A stretch of 64,000 bases of DNA, taken from NCBI GenBank assembly GCA_038148755.1, contig JAYQWA010000003.1, forward strand, positions 62,001-126,000. The letters run 5' to 3'. This document shows, piece by piece, positions 1 through 8,420 of the stretch. This DNA is from UBA5109 sp038148755. GTDB lineage: Bacteria; Pseudomonadota; Gammaproteobacteria; Pseudomonadales; Pseudohongiellaceae. The notes beneath the pieces were generated by a model. It worked only from the letters and a program-made list of their open reading frames with translations, did no database searches and was not told the origin of the DNA. The position numbers and the translations under genes were made by a program. Every line of letters begins with the position of its first letter. Position 1 is the first letter of the stretch.

Positions 1-1
1 A

Positions 2-466
2 GGCTGTGCTGTAGATGATCAGACTACCACTTTATATTTTGGTGAAGAAGAAGCTGGAATCTGGCGTATGCCTGCAGATGTAACACGTGCAGATGAACGC
101 AGCATGATTGCTCAAACAGGACTTGGTCAGCTGACCGCTGATGTTGAAGGTATGGATGTTTACAGGGATGAAAATGGTTCAGTTTATTTAATAGCTTCCA
201 GTCAGGGCGATAATTCTTATGCGGTTTTCGATATAGCTAACGGGGCACGATATCTGGGTTCTATCAGAGTAGACATGAATATGCTGAATGGTATTGATGG
301 GACACAGGAGACCGATGGACTTACCGTGACATCTGTCAGACTGGGCAATCTTTTCCCGCAAGGCATACTTGTGGTGCAGGATGGCTATAATGAAAATCCG
401 AGGGAAAACCAAAATTTTAAGATAATTTCGTGGGAGAAAGTTTCTGCGGCATTAAGTCTTGAGTAA
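2..466 (+). CDS. Beta-propeller phytase, C-terminal part (cut by window edge)
   Basis: The reading frame is open from base 2 to the stop at 464-466, so only about the last 154 residues of a longer protein are present. The sequence matches the end of beta-propeller (BPP-type) 3-phytases. Visible blocks are a GEEEAGIW strand near the edge, YLIASSQGDNSYAVFD, a TDGLTV acidic turn, FPQGILVVQDGYN and NQNFKIISW. These enzymes are calcium-dependent and release phosphate from phytate outside the cytoplasm. The ATG at 68 is internal to the domain and is not the real start. A strong hairpin follows directly. The family call is confident; the export signal and N-terminal blades lie outside the window. 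Confidence 0.85.
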   Translation, partial: GCAVDDQTTTLYFGEEEAGIWRMPADVTRADERSMIAQTGLGQLTADVEGMDVYRDENGSVYLIASSQGDNSYAVFDIANGARYLGSIRVDMNMLNGIDGTQETDGLTVTSVRLGNLFPQGILVVQDGYNENPRENQNFKIISWEKVSAALSLE

Positions 467-497
467 CTAACTTATACAGAAAAAATTAAGTTAACAT

Positions 498-529
498 AAA
501 AAAAAGGGCTTCAGAAGAAGCCCTTTTTT
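498..529. terminator. Bidirectional intrinsic terminator
   Basis: A perfect 7-bp stem, gggcttc at 506-512 and gaagccc at 517-523, encloses an agaa loop. It is followed by a T run (524-529) and preceded by an A run (498-505). It lies between the converging phytase and alpha/beta hydrolase genes and can serve both. Confidence 0.9.
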
Positions 530-548
530 ATTGAGCAAAACAGCTACC

Positions 549-1907
549 TTAAAACTGAACCTGACGGGCATCAGCCATGATCAGATTATGGTAGACAGGC
601 AGTGACCAGCCAGCTGCTTCCATGGCATTCAGACTGCGTTCGAAAGCATTGACATAGTTTGCCGGTGAGCCATATTTGTTACGTAAAATGGCTGTGTTAA
701 CCGGTGTCTGCCAGCCGGAAAGTCGACATAGCAAACTAGGCCCCATGACTCCAGCAGAATTCATGGCAGCAGGAGTCCCCACATTAACCATGGTGTATTT
801 ATAGGCAGCAACATCAACATAAGGGTTACGGATACCACCTATCGGATTACCGTTTTCATCCAGCGCCATCAAAGAGCCGTCGTTATCAACGTAATTATCC
901 ATTAAGACACGTGGTGCTCGTGGGGGAACTGCGCCCTTATCAACCCATTCAAGCAAGTGGTGCAGGGCAACTGAAAAATAAGCTTCCTGCGGGAACATGG
1001 ACATTGGATGCTGGCAATCTTTCTGGGTTACGCGTGCTCCATTATTACGAATATCCAGATGTGCGAGTCCGGCAAACTCATAGACACGGAATTGCTTGCC
1101 TGGCTCATCACTGTCTTGTGCAGCCGTGGCTCCTGTCCCATATTCATGTTGGGTTGGTACCTGAATCATGGGTACATCCACAGGTTCGATGTCAGAACCA
1201 TTTGAAGTCGGCATGAAACCATCATAAATATTGCTGCCGCCAGCCAGAGTAAATACTTTATGGGCACTCAGATAGCGGGTAAGAATCGCTGAACTGGCAG
1301 ATGTTCCCCATAAAATCATCTTGCGGGGATTCAGATCAGCAATCGGGCTTTGTGGGCTTTTAATTAAAGCACCAGCTTGTGCCAGAATTTCACTGGTCTG
1401 GGTTGGGTTGAACTGAATATCACCATAGCGGTTAGGATTAAATTCACGAATTTGATCTGCTCCCAGTGTAGTGACTTCGACGGCGATATGACCTGAATCC
1501 ATAATATAAATCGAGTTATATTCAAAGGCGTGTGCTCCGCCAATAGGATGCATTGCCTCGGCGACAACCAGACCACTGAAATCGCGGTCATCAGATGGTT
1601 GACGAATAACCAGGCGCGTCGTGTATGGTTCCCCAGCTGCCATCCCAGAGATAAAGTATTCGTTTATTTCATAGTCAAAATCATCTATGCCATAGCCGGG
1701 CCATTGTGCGGGGGAGGAGTTCCAGGCTTCACCTCTGCCGGTTATTGCGCGGATGCTGGGAATGGAAGCGACAGTTGAATGTTCAGGAATGACTGGAGTG
1801 ATGCCAAAACCCGATAATTGTGCACTTATCTGAGAGCTGGCAATGACACATACAAGCGCTGCGCTGATAAGTGTTGTCTTGATAAATGAGCCTTTCTTAT
1901 TACTCAC
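549..1907 (-). CDS. Secreted alpha/beta hydrolase domain protein
   Basis: A 452-residue protein resembling the large alpha/beta-hydrolase-domain family found mainly in environmental proteobacteria (Abhydrolase_10-like). Residues 1-30 are a clear signal peptide ending SSQISAQ, so the protein is exported. A GTSAS segment at residues 201-205 is the likely nucleophile elbow; a later AGLAHLD segment may supply the histidine. The start is GTG, chosen because AAGGAGG lies six bases upstream on the minus strand. The substrate is unknown; lipid or polyester hydrolysis is only a guess. It converges with the phytase gene across a shared terminator and has no obvious operon partner. Confidence 0.6.
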   Translation of the reverse strand: MSNKKGSFIKTTLISAALVCVIASSQISAQLSGFGITPVIPEHSTVASIPSIRAITGRGEAWNSSPAQWPGYGIDDFDYEINEYFISGMAAGEPYTTRLVIRQPSDDRDFSGLVVAEAMHPIGGAHAFEYNSIYIMDSGHIAVEVTTLGADQIREFNPNRYGDIQFNPTQTSEILAQAGALIKSPQSPIADLNPRKMILWGTSASSAILTRYLSAHKVFTLAGGSNIYDGFMPTSNGSDIEPVDVPMIQVPTQHEYGTGATAAQDSDEPGKQFRVYEFAGLAHLDIRNNGARVTQKDCQHPMSMFPQEAYFSVALHHLLEWVDKGAVPPRAPRVLMDNYVDNDGSLMALDENGNPIGGIRNPYVDVAAYKYTMVNVGTPAAMNSAGVMGPSLLCRLSGWQTPVNTAILRNKYGSPANYVNAFERSLNAMEAAGWSLPVYHNLIMADARQVQF

Positions 1908-2124
1908 GATGTACCTCCTTGGGAATATCTTTATTCTTTTTTTGTTATGACCTTGAAGGGGCAGGATTTAATTCCTGATGGAGCCACAGCATAAAACACT
2001 GTTTGCAATAATTCACTTAAAAAATGTGTACAAAATATGAAATTAGCTGAAGCGCTATAGTGGCTGAAAGTAGCGTGAAAGAACAGGACTGTGTAGTATC
2101 AGTTCAAATCTTTGGGGTAGAAAT

Positions 2125-3537
2125 ATGAATTTACAGTTGGTCTGGTTAAGAAATGATCTTCGTATTGAAGACAATACGGCATTGATTCAGGCGCTTAATG
2201 CCGGACCTGTCATCTCGATTTATATCGCAACTCCTGATCAATGGAAGATGCATGATGATGCGCCTGTCAAAATAGATTTCTGGCGCAGGAATCTGCAGGA
2301 GCTTGAAGTTTCCCTGCAGGCAATGAATATCCCATTATATTTTTTTCAGCTTGCCACTTATGCGGAAATTCCGGATTTAATCGAAAAAATAATAAGAGTC
2401 TGGAAAGTTTCTGCCATTCATTGTAATACCGAGTGTCCGATAAATGAGCGAAAACGTGATGATGCTGTCAAAGTAGTCTGTCAGAACAATAATACTTTAT
2501 TTCAATCTTACGAAGATCAATGTTTGTTACCCCCTGACTTTGTGTTAAATGCAGAAGGAGAGCCATTTAAAGTATTTACGCCTTTCGCTAAAAAATGCCG
2601 CATGATACTGGAGTCATCTGGTCCGGTTAAAAGTTATGGCATCAGCATGCCGGAGAAACGTGAAAAAAAACTTCAGAATTTTGAGCCGCTGGTTCAACAG
2701 TGTGAATTGAAAAATATCAACTGGCCGAAAGCAACACCCGAGTGGCAGCAACGCTGGCCAGCCGGTGAAACAGCAGCAAAATGCCGCTTAAATGAATTTA
2801 TCGAAAATAAAATTGAAAATTATAAAGAGGCTCGTGACATTCCCTCATTAAATGGCACCAGCGCTTTATCGCCTTATCTGACAAGTGGTGTAATCTCAAT
2901 CCGTTCCTGCTGGGAAGCTGCCGAAGTAAAAAGAGAAGCTGCCTCGACAACAGCCTGGCGAAATGAATTGTTGTGGCGTGATTTTTATAAATATGTGGTT
3001 TATCACTATCCATACGTCTGTAGGCATCAGGCATGGAACAAGCGCTATAAAGATATCCCCTGGCGAAAGGATGAGGAAGAGTTTGAGCGCTGGTGTCATG
3101 GAGAAACCGGTTTTCCGCTGATTGATGCGGCTATGAAACAGTTATTGCAAACCGGATGGATGCATAATCGTTTAAGGATGGTAGTTGCCATGTTCCTAAG
3201 CAAGAATCTGCTGATTGACTGGCGCTGGGGAGAACGCTGGTTTATGCAACATTTAGTTGATGGAGACTTTGCTGCCAATAATGGTGGCTGGCAGTGGAGT
3301 GCTTCCACCGGTACTGATGCAGTCCCTTATTTCAGATTATTTAATCCAGTCAGGCAGTCTGAACGATTTGACACCAGAGGTGATTTTATCAAGAGCTATA
3401 TTCCAGCATTGCAGAATGAAACAGAGAAAAGCATTCATGATCCCGCAAAACTTGATACGGACTATTTTGAAGCCATGGTTGATTTAAAATTTTCCCGGGA
3501 TCGCTGCCTGGCCGCTTTTAAAGAATATAAATCCTAG
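2125..3537 (+). CDS. phrB: Deoxyribodipyrimidine photolyase (class I CPD)
   Basis: A 470-residue photolyase, normal length for class I enzymes. It repairs cyclobutane pyrimidine dimers using blue light and FADH-. The N-terminal Rossmann-like antenna domain begins LVWLRNDLRIEDN. The C-terminal FAD domain shows TALSPYLTSGVIS, WRNELLWRDFYKYV, TGFPLIDAAMKQL, GWMHNRLRM, and the WQWSASTGTDAVPYFR block near residues 390-405. GGGG precedes the ATG by seven bases. The gene converges on chrR-rpoE. Photolyase genes are common members of RpoE-ChrR regulons, but I found no matching promoter element in the 220 bp upstream, so direct control by this sigma factor is not shown. Confidence 0.95.
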   Translation: MNLQLVWLRNDLRIEDNTALIQALNAGPVISIYIATPDQWKMHDDAPVKIDFWRRNLQELEVSLQAMNIPLYFFQLATYAEIPDLIEKIIRVWKVSAIHCNTECPINERKRDDAVKVVCQNNNTLFQSYEDQCLLPPDFVLNAEGEPFKVFTPFAKKCRMILESSGPVKSYGISMPEKREKKLQNFEPLVQQCELKNINWPKATPEWQQRWPAGETAAKCRLNEFIENKIENYKEARDIPSLNGTSALSPYLTSGVISIRSCWEAAEVKREAASTTAWRNELLWRDFYKYVVYHYPYVCRHQAWNKRYKDIPWRKDEEEFERWCHGETGFPLIDAAMKQLLQTGWMHNRLRMVVAMFLSKNLLIDWRWGERWFMQHLVDGDFAANNGGWQWSASTGTDAVPYFRLFNPVRQSERFDTRGDFIKSYIPALQNETEKSIHDPAKLDTDYFEAMVDLKFSRDRCLAAFKEYKS

Positions 3538-3600
3538 CGTTATAAAACCAGCGGATTAGAGTTACAAATGATGCCTGCCTAAGAAGCGATTATTTCAGCT

Positions 3601-4275
3601 TCAAGTTGAAACGGATGGTTTCATAAAAGGAACCAGTAAGCGGTAAATCCAGTTTGACATTTTTATTGGGGCGTCCAGTGTAGACAGGCACAAGCAGTCT
3701 TCGTCCTGCGCTGCAACAGGTTCATGCATTTCCCCTTGTGTCCGAACGATAAAATCTCCGACTTGATAATGGCCATCCTGATCTGAAAAACTGCCTTTCA
3801 GTACTACCGTAATCTCATCACCTTTGTGGCGATGTTTAGGAACATTTCCTCCGGCTTTTATACTTAGAAGGGATGTCTCTCTGGCAAGATCATTTACATT
3901 CAGCTCGGTATAGCGGAAATGCTTGCCAATGCCATGCCAATCGAGAGAATCAAGATCATTTTTGGTTAGCTTTAACAGGGCTGCAGGAAGTACAGAGTCA
4001 CTCCGGCTTTTCGATTTCAGACGGTCTGGGTCTGTTTCAATATCGTTTGTCGGCAGTGACTTTATTCGTGACATTAAATCAGAAAAGCCTTTCTCCATAG
4101 TCAGTGGTTCAAGGTCGTTAAATAACTCAGCACCAAGATCAGTCAGCTGGCTTACTTTTCCCTGGCATTCTTCACAGTAATGCAGGTGAGCAGAAACACA
4201 AAGTGCCTGTGACAAAGGCAGGCTACCAGCAGCAAAGTCGGAAATGAAACGGGTGTCAGGGTGATATTTTGGCAT
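3601..4275 (-). CDS. chrR: ChrR-type zinc anti-sigma factor with C-terminal cupin
   Basis: A 224-residue protein with the two-domain ChrR layout. The N-terminal zinc anti-sigma (ZAS) part has H5, H30, C34 and C37, closely matching the zinc ligands known for Rhodobacter ChrR. The C-terminal cupin (about residues 110-210) has the HRHKGDE and later MHEP metal-site segments. In characterised homologues ChrR holds the ECF sigma factor inactive until singlet oxygen or related stress causes release. It lies 20 bp downstream of the sigma gene and in the same direction, so it should be co-transcribed from the same autoregulated promoter. Confidence 0.92.
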   Translation of the reverse strand: MPKYHPDTRFISDFAAGSLPLSQALCVSAHLHYCEECQGKVSQLTDLGAELFNDLEPLTMEKGFSDLMSRIKSLPTNDIETDPDRLKSKSRSDSVLPAALLKLTKNDLDSLDWHGIGKHFRYTELNVNDLARETSLLSIKAGGNVPKHRHKGDEITVVLKGSFSDQDGHYQVGDFIVRTQGEMHEPVAAQDEDCLCLSTLDAPIKMSNWIYRLLVPFMKPSVST

Positions 4276-4295
4276 GGTCTCAGTTTTCAGTTTTG

Positions 4296-4910
4296 TTAAA
4301 TATCAATACTCAATTTCAATTTTTGCAAAGCAAGACGCACTCTTGATTTAACAGTACCCAAGGGTAAATTTAATAATTTCGCAGCCTCGGAATGCGACAG
4401 GCCTTCCAGGAAAATTGCCTTTATTACAGCTATCTGGTCATTTGGCAGTAACTCTATTGAATCTTTAATTATCTGTTGATGCTGGCTTGCAGCCACCTTG
4501 TCTTCGGTACCTTGCATGTTATCAAACCATACATCATCAGCTTCCAGGGTATTCTCATCAAATTTGTGACTGCCCTCTGAATGCTTTGAATTTTTTCGAA
4601 TTAAATCAATTCTGGTATTACGAGCGATTGTGAAAATCCAGGTGCTGGCAGAGGCCTTTTCACTATTAAAGGACTTGGCTTTCAACCAGATCTTGACCAT
4701 GGTTTCCTGAGCCAGCTCTTCTGCAAATTCATCTGCCTGAGACGGGTCTGAGACTCTGCGGGCATAAGCTTTGATCAGCGGGGCAAAGTGCTCAAACAGG
4801 GCCTGAAATGCTTTCAGGTCCTGATTATCCGCAACAGACAACAACAAGGCGTCCCACTGCCTGGACGGCTGGTCAGTATCTGAAATAGGCTTTTGCATCA
4901 ATGTCAGCAT
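4296..4910 (-). CDS. rpoE: ECF sigma factor, RpoE/ChrR-partner type
   Basis: A 204-residue sigma-70 family ECF factor. Region 2 runs from about FAPLIKAYARRVSDPS through AQETMVKIWLKA and the core-binding and -10-recognition helices. Region 4 contains LSHSEAAKLLNLPLGTVKSR, the -35-recognition helix-turn-helix. Its position just upstream of chrR identifies it as the ECF11-like singlet-oxygen-response sigma factor. The chosen ATG (4910) lies about 36 bp after the -10-like element; a second ATG at codon 5 is also possible. Expected targets are the divergent lipid and redox operon and its own gene. Confidence 0.9.
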   Translation of the reverse strand: MLTLMQKPISDTDQPSRQWDALLLSVADNQDLKAFQALFEHFAPLIKAYARRVSDPSQADEFAEELAQETMVKIWLKAKSFNSEKASASTWIFTIARNTRIDLIRKNSKHSEGSHKFDENTLEADDVWFDNMQGTEDKVAASQHQQIIKDSIELLPNDQIAVIKAIFLEGLSHSEAAKLLNLPLGTVKSRVRLALQKLKLSIDI

Positions 4911-4946
4911 ATTCGGTGAGTTATCCGCTCATTATTACCCATAAAC

Positions 4947-4973
4947 ATACGCTTATAAAACCATAACGGATCA
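4947..4973 (-). promoter_or_regulatory. Putative RpoE (ECF11) promoter of rpoE-chrR
   Basis: On the minus strand TGATCC (4973-4968) is followed by a 16-nt spacer and CGTAT (4951-4947). This resembles the TGATC / GTA promoters described for RpoE in singlet-oxygen regulons. It would start transcription roughly 30 nt before the rpoE ATG, giving positive autoregulation. Confidence 0.65.
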
Positions 4974-4997
4974 CAAAAATTTTATTTAAAAAGGCAT

Positions 4998-5024
4998 TAA
5001 TCCAAATTCGGCCTGGTTGCGTAG
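4998..5024 (+). promoter_or_regulatory. Putative RpoE (ECF11) promoter of the divergent operon
   Basis: On the plus strand TAATCC (4998-5003), one mismatch from TGATCC, is followed by exactly 16 nt and CGTAG (5020-5024). The spacing equals that of the divergent rpoE promoter 24 bp away. It would start transcription near 5030, which rules out the upstream TTG at 5017 as a start codon for the next gene. Confidence 0.6.
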
Positions 5025-5055
5025 ATCTACCTACAACAAACACATGGTATTTCTT

Positions 5056-5517
5056 ATGACAAATATTTCCAGGCTTCCGGTAACACCTGACTCCTCGCAG
5101 GAGCTGGTAGAGAAGGTAATGGGCTTCTACGAAAATTTTTCAAAAGAATCCTTAGCCTTGCTTGATGACATCTACACACAGGATGTTGAGTTTGTCGATC
5201 CTATTCACAAGCTGGAGGGGATGCTGGCCCTGAAAACTTACTTCAGAGGCATGCTGAAAAATATGCAGCATTATGAGATGCACTATAATGAAATTATTGT
5301 AAACAGGGATTGCGTGCATTTTAGCTGGGAGATGAATTTTTCACATCGCCAGCTTAATAAAGGCCAGCCAATAACCGTTAAAGGGATGTCTTTACTTAAA
5401 TTCACCTCCAAAGTTTATTACCACGAAGACTGTTACGATCTGGGTGCTTTGGTTTATGAGCACGTGCCGGTTCTGGGGTATCTGACCAGGCTGCTTAAAA
5501 AACGTATGCAGAGTTGA
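5056..5517 (+). CDS. NTF2/SnoaL-like protein of the ChrR regulon
   Basis: A small cone-fold protein of about 153 residues, first gene of the operon divergent from rpoE. Visible NTF2-like features are the helix FYENFSKESLALLDDIYTQD, DVEFVDPIH and a C-terminal sheet with VHFSWEMNF. NTF2-like proteins sit in this position in many RpoE-ChrR loci; their biochemical role is not established. The frame is open from a TTG at 5017, but that lies inside the predicted -10 element. The start is therefore ATG 5056 or ATG 5044; neither has a strong ribosome-binding site. The next gene follows after 9 bp. Confidence 0.75.
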   Translation: MTNISRLPVTPDSSQELVEKVMGFYENFSKESLALLDDIYTQDVEFVDPIHKLEGMLALKTYFRGMLKNMQHYEMHYNEIIVNRDCVHFSWEMNFSHRQLNKGQPITVKGMSLLKFTSKVYYHEDCYDLGALVYEHVPVLGYLTRLLKKRMQS

Positions 5518-5526
5518 TCAGGCATC

Positions 5527-6312
5527 ATGCTAGCAAACAAACAAAAAACATATTGGATTACCGGGGCCAGTTCAGGAATAGGGCGCGCTATTACAGAGTT
5601 AACTGTTCAGCAGGGGCACAGAGTAATTATAACCAGCCGCAATAAACAGGCACTGGAAGGGATAGCACAAAAAAATCCGGAATTAATCAGGGTTTTACCC
5701 TGTGATGTGAGTAAAGCTGAAGAAACTGTTGGGTTATTCAGTAAGGTTTTGCCTGAACTGGAATGCCTTGATGGCATAATTCTATGTGCGGGTATCTGTG
5801 ATTATATTGATCTGCCTGACTTTAAGTTACAGGCTTTTGAGGATGCAATTGCAGTTAACTTTCTGGGCACTGTAAATGCCTGTAAAGCCGCTTATCCCTT
5901 GTTAAAAAATGCAGCGCTTAAGAAGCCCGCAAAAAAACCTTTTATTGCCGGCTTATGCTCGATGAGTTCCTATCTGGGCTTACCGAGAGCGGAAGCTTAT
6001 GGTGCTTCTAAAGCCGCAATGTCTTATTTCCTGAATTCACTGCGAGTGGACATAGGAGAAAGTATTGCTGTCATTCCGGTTTATTTGGGTTTTGTGGAAA
6101 CGCCAATGACCGCCCAGAATGATTTTCCGATGCCATTCATTGTAAGCCCTGAACTTGCTGCTGCAAATATTATGAAAAAACTGGAGAAACGTCCTTTGCG
6201 AATTAACTTTCCCTGGCGCTTGCACGCATTGCTGAGTCTTTTCAGCAGGATGGAAATAATCTGGTATTCGTTTATTGTGCCGCGACTGCGCCGAACCGGG
6301 GGTGTTAATTAA
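5527..6312 (+). CDS. Short-chain dehydrogenase/reductase of the ChrR operon
   Basis: A 261-residue classical SDR. The cofactor motif TGASSGIG is near residues 13-20. The catalytic set appears as CSMSSY (serine) and YGASK (tyrosine and lysine, about residue 160). The tail ends with hydrophobic and basic residues (IWYSFIVPRLRR), which may attach it to the membrane. It is the second gene of the stress operon, with a one-base overlap (TAATG) to the flavoprotein gene. SDRs of this type accompany the COG2907 flavoprotein and DUF1365 in ChrR-type clusters. A role in modifying lipids or oxidised aldehydes is inference. Confidence 0.85.
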   Translation: MLANKQKTYWITGASSGIGRAITELTVQQGHRVIITSRNKQALEGIAQKNPELIRVLPCDVSKAEETVGLFSKVLPELECLDGIILCAGICDYIDLPDFKLQAFEDAIAVNFLGTVNACKAAYPLLKNAALKKPAKKPFIAGLCSMSSYLGLPRAEAYGASKAAMSYFLNSLRVDIGESIAVIPVYLGFVETPMTAQNDFPMPFIVSPELAAANIMKKLEKRPLRINFPWRLHALLSLFSRMEIIWYSFIVPRLRRTGGVN

Positions 6313-7595
6313 TGAAAATTGCGATTATTGGCAGTGGTATTTCAGGTATGGCGGCAGCTTATTACCTTTCAGCTGAGCATGAGGTCACGTTGTTTGAAGC
6401 AGGTGACAGACTGGGTGGTCATACCGCAACCATTGATGTAGATGAAAATGGAAGAACGATACCGGTTGATACAGGATTTATTGTATTCAATGATTGGACC
6501 TATCCGGGTTTTATCGCCTTAATGGACAAGCTCGGAGTAGAAAGTCAGCCAACCCGGATGAGTTTTAGCGTCAGTGATGAGTCGAGTGGCATAGAGTATG
6601 CGGGTACAAATCTGAATACATTATTCGGCAGGCGTAAAAATCTGTTCTCGTTGAAGCATATTAAAATGCTTAAAGAAATTGTGAGATTTAATCGCCAGGT
6701 AGAAGATCATCTACAGGAATACATCGCCAGCGACGCCGAACGAGAGGTCACTTTGGGCGAGTATCTCCATGAGCATGCTTATTCTGAGTCTTTCAAAAAA
6801 CTGTATGTTGTTCCGATGGGTTCTGCCATCTGGTCAGCCAAGCATAGTGATATGCTTAAAATGCCATTACAGTTTTTTGTGAAATTTTTCCGTAATCACG
6901 GCTTGCTAAACCTGAAAAACAGACCGCAATGGCGTGTTATCAAGAATGGCTCAAAATCCTATATCGAGCCCCTGACGGAACCCTATAAAGATAGCATCCG
7001 CCTGAATACTCCGGTTTATGGCGTAGATAGAAATATTACCGGGTCATATATCAGTGTAGAAAGCAAAGATGGGGTAGAAATTTTTGATCATGTGGTTTTT
7101 GCCTGCCATAGCAATCAGGCGCTGGCGTGTTTGAAAGACTCGACTAATCTGGAAAAAGAGATTCTTGCCGCCATTCCCTACAGCAGCAATGAAGTCATAC
7201 TGCATACTGATGAAAATGTATTGCCCGCTACCAGACGCTGCTGGTCAAGCTGGAACGTGGCTTTAAAAGAAGGAGACCAGAAACCCTGCCTCAGTTATAA
7301 CATGAATATTCTGCAGGGAATCAACAGTGAGAAAACCTATGTTGTTTCCATGAACCAGACAGATGTAATAGACTCGGAGAAGGTGATAGGGCGATATGTG
7401 TATGAGCACCCTGTGTTTTCTGCAGAGGGAGTTGCAGCACAAAACAGATGGTCTGATATCAATGGACAAATGAACACCTGGTTTTGTGGAGCATATTGGC
7501 GCAATGGTTTTCATGAAGATGGCGTATGGAGTGCGCATAGAGTTTATGAAAATCTTCAGGTCTGTTCGGGTAAATCCATTTTAAGTGCTGCTTGA
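6312..7595 (+). CDS. FAD-dependent amine-oxidase-like protein (COG2907)
   Basis: A 427-residue flavoprotein. The N-terminal dinucleotide motif is IGSGISGMAAAYYLS, followed by an acidic strand end (LFEAGDRLGGH), as in the amine oxidase and phytoene desaturase superfamily. Other family blocks are VDTGFIVFND and, near the end, WFCGAYWRNGFHEDGV. It belongs to the COG2907 group usually found beside DUF1365 and a cyclopropane-fatty-acid synthase-like enzyme. This grouping implies that it oxidises or desaturates phospholipid acyl chains. Its start overlaps the SDR stop by one base and its stop overlaps the DUF1365 start, so translation is probably coupled. Confidence 0.85.
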   Translation: MKIAIIGSGISGMAAAYYLSAEHEVTLFEAGDRLGGHTATIDVDENGRTIPVDTGFIVFNDWTYPGFIALMDKLGVESQPTRMSFSVSDESSGIEYAGTNLNTLFGRRKNLFSLKHIKMLKEIVRFNRQVEDHLQEYIASDAEREVTLGEYLHEHAYSESFKKLYVVPMGSAIWSAKHSDMLKMPLQFFVKFFRNHGLLNLKNRPQWRVIKNGSKSYIEPLTEPYKDSIRLNTPVYGVDRNITGSYISVESKDGVEIFDHVVFACHSNQALACLKDSTNLEKEILAAIPYSSNEVILHTDENVLPATRRCWSSWNVALKEGDQKPCLSYNMNILQGINSEKTYVVSMNQTDVIDSEKVIGRYVYEHPVFSAEGVAAQNRWSDINGQMNTWFCGAYWRNGFHEDGVWSAHRVYENLQVCSGKSILSAA

Positions 7596-8389
7596 TGCTT
7601 CTCATGTCAGAAAATAAACAAAATATTTTATCCAGTGCCATTTATGAAGGTGTGGTTACGCATAGCCGACTGCAGCCCAAAAAGCACAGTTTTCATTACA
7701 ATGTTTTTATGATGTACATAGATTTGACAGAAACCAGCAAGTTGTTTAAAAAATCCTGGTTCTGGTCTTTGGATAAATTCAATTTAGCGTGCTTTATCAG
7801 AAAAGATTTTCTGGGAGACAGGACTGTACCATTAATCGAAGCAGTTAAAGCGAAAGTGGAAACTGAAACGGGTAAGCGCCCGGATGGCAGAGTTTGCGTG
7901 CTGACCAATTTTAGATATTTCGGTTATATAAATAATCCGATTACCTGTTATTACTGTTTTGATGCTGATGACAAGCTGCAGTTTCTGGTTGCAGAAGTGA
8001 CCAATACCCCATGGGGTGAAAGGCATGCCTATGTGATCCCCTGTACTGATGAAACCGGCTATATAGCAGATGAATTTTCAAAACAGCATCATGTTTCGCC
8101 TTTTATGCCGATGCAGCTTGAATATTTCTGGAAAAGTACTCTGCCGCAGGAACAGTTAAAGATATTCATCGACCTGCATAATAAAAATGAGAAATATTTC
8201 TTTGCCAGTCTGTTATTGAAAAGAAAGCCTTTGACCCAGGCCAATCTAAACAGAGTCATGTTTTTGTATCCTTTCATGACACTCAAAGTTTTGTTTGGGA
8301 TTTACTGGCAGGCTTTGCTGTTATGGTTAAAGAAGGTACCTTTTTATCCAAACCCCAGCTCCAGTTCCGTTCAGGAATATGAGAATTAG
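7595..8389 (+). CDS. DUF1365 family protein
   Basis: A 264-residue DUF1365 protein. Diagnostic blocks are YEGVVTHSRLQPKKHSFHY near the start, YIDLTE, VLTNFRYFGYINNPIT and CYYCFD. The biochemical function of DUF1365 is unknown, but it is genetically tied to the COG2907 flavoprotein and the CFA-synthase-like methyltransferase. The start is ATG 7595, overlapping the previous TGA (TGATG); ATG 7604 is an alternative. The C-terminus has hydrophobic stretches (VLFGIYWQALLLWL), suggesting membrane association. Confidence 0.85.
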   Translation: MLLMSENKQNILSSAIYEGVVTHSRLQPKKHSFHYNVFMMYIDLTETSKLFKKSWFWSLDKFNLACFIRKDFLGDRTVPLIEAVKAKVETETGKRPDGRVCVLTNFRYFGYINNPITCYYCFDADDKLQFLVAEVTNTPWGERHAYVIPCTDETGYIADEFSKQHHVSPFMPMQLEYFWKSTLPQEQLKIFIDLHNKNEKYFFASLLLKRKPLTQANLNRVMFLYPFMTLKVLFGIYWQALLLWLKKVPFYPNPSSSSVQEYEN

Positions 8390-8420
8390 AATCTTATGAA
8401 ACAAGATCAGGAGTAAAAAA

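Noticed and set aside
2041..2124. Search for an RpoE-type promoter before phrB
   Set aside because: Several GTA sequences exist, but none has a TNATCC-like box 16 nt upstream, so none was called.
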